Below are positions 36,298 through 36,937 of a stretch of DNA of 36,937 nucleotides, one piece after another; position 1 is the first letter of the stretch, and the number at the start of each line of letters is the position of its first letter. Origin of the DNA: Verrucomicrobiota bacterium (GTDB taxonomy: Bacteria; Verrucomicrobiota; Verrucomicrobiia; Limisphaerales; JAKPVM01); assembly GCA_029572555.1 (NCBI GenBank), contig JAKPVM010000274.1, positions 1-36,937 of the forward strand, read 5' to 3'. The notes below the pieces were generated by a model that was not told where the DNA came from, made no database searches, and worked only from the letters and a program-made list of their open reading frames with translations. The position numbers were made by a program, and so were the translations under genes.

Positions 36298-36352
36298 ATC
36301 CCAAAATTATATGAACGAAATCAAAAGTCGATAAATAATTAGGATGGTACGT

Positions 36353-36937
36353 TTATAATTTTTTAAGTCGTGCACCTTTTGGTGTGTCTTCAATCCACCA
36401 GCCTTTTGACCTTAATTCAATCCTTATAGCATCTGCCCGTGCATAATCTTTATTTTTTCTCGCGGCTTGACGTTCTTCTACAAGTTTATTTATTTCAGGC
36501 GGTATAACAGTCTCATAATGAATTGTGATTCCCAAAACGGAATTTATCTTATCCCACGAAGCTAATTCTACTGCAGCCTGTTCCTGAGTGAGTTTGTTTT
36601 CCTGAATTTGTTTGTTCAGATTTCGAATCCAATCAAAAACCACAGCCCACCCTGCGGGTATATTTAAATCATTATCGAGCGCATTCTCAAACTCATTTAC
36701 TACGGAAGACAATTTGTCGGATGAAGTATTGCCAGCAATTTCATTCAATTTTGCAATACAATCATCTATTCTGGCTATGGCTGAACGGGCACCGGTTAAT
36801 CCATCAAATGTAAAATTAAGTGGCTCGCGATAATTCGCAGATAACAAAAGATATCTTATCTCTCTGCCATTATAATGTTTTTTAAACAAATCTCTTAAAG
36901 TATAAAAATTACCGAGTGATTTACTCATTTTTTTGCC
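36353..36937 (-). CDS. cysS: Cysteinyl-tRNA synthetase, C-terminal part; gene continues past the window edge
   Basis: KMSKSLGNFYTLRDLF...REIRYLLLSANYREPLNFTFDGL; RNKDYARADAIRIELRSKGWWIEDTPKGARLKKL; open frame to the window edge. Confidence 0.93.
   Translation of the reverse strand, partial: GKKMSKSLGNFYTLRDLFKKHYNGREIRYLLLSANYREPLNFTFDGLTGARSAIARIDDCIAKLNEIAGNTSSDKLSSVVNEFENALDNDLNIPAGWAVVFDWIRNLNKQIQENKLTQEQAAVELASWDKINSVLGITIHYETVIPPEINKLVEERQAARKNKDYARADAIRIELRSKGWWIEDTPKGARLKKL

Overview
This 36.9 kb window looks like a chromosomal segment of an AT-rich bacterium. The gene content (sulfatases, secreted carbohydrate-active proteins, LTD/CotH/LamG surface proteins, a DUF3106 operon) suggests a PVC-like or related metagenomic lineage, but taxonomy is inference only. 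I support 29 coding features: xylose-isomerase-like, phosphohexomutase, an HPF/RaiA-like domain fused to sigma-70-like regions, UbiD, SLBB-like lipoprotein, a degraded-looking restriction-modification operon beside tRNA-Leu(UAA), DUF6259-like hydrolase, GalE, S4-domain protein, Ogt, two Cys-type sulfatases, ECF sigma/anti-sigma/DUF3106 operon, MFS transporter, DUF4038/DUF5060-like glycosidase, glycosyltransferase, two large secreted multidomain proteins, Tat-exported fucose-isomerase-like protein, DUF6580-like membrane protein, YfcE-like phosphoesterase, and the C-terminus of CysS at the right edge. The strongest leads are: (1) the HPF/RaiA + sigma-like fusion; (2) the methyltransferase that ends just after motif I, next to a HARE-HTH nuclease and a frameshifted second nuclease; (3) the structured repeat cluster at 1-356, with a degenerate relative at about 4458-4480; (4) the 872-aa protein made of about eight short beta-type modules and two LamG/DUF1349-like domains; (5) a LamG domain apparently nested inside another beta module in the 2099-aa protein. 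No CRISPR array, transposase, integrase or rRNA was seen. All family assignments come from reading motifs by eye and have not been searched.
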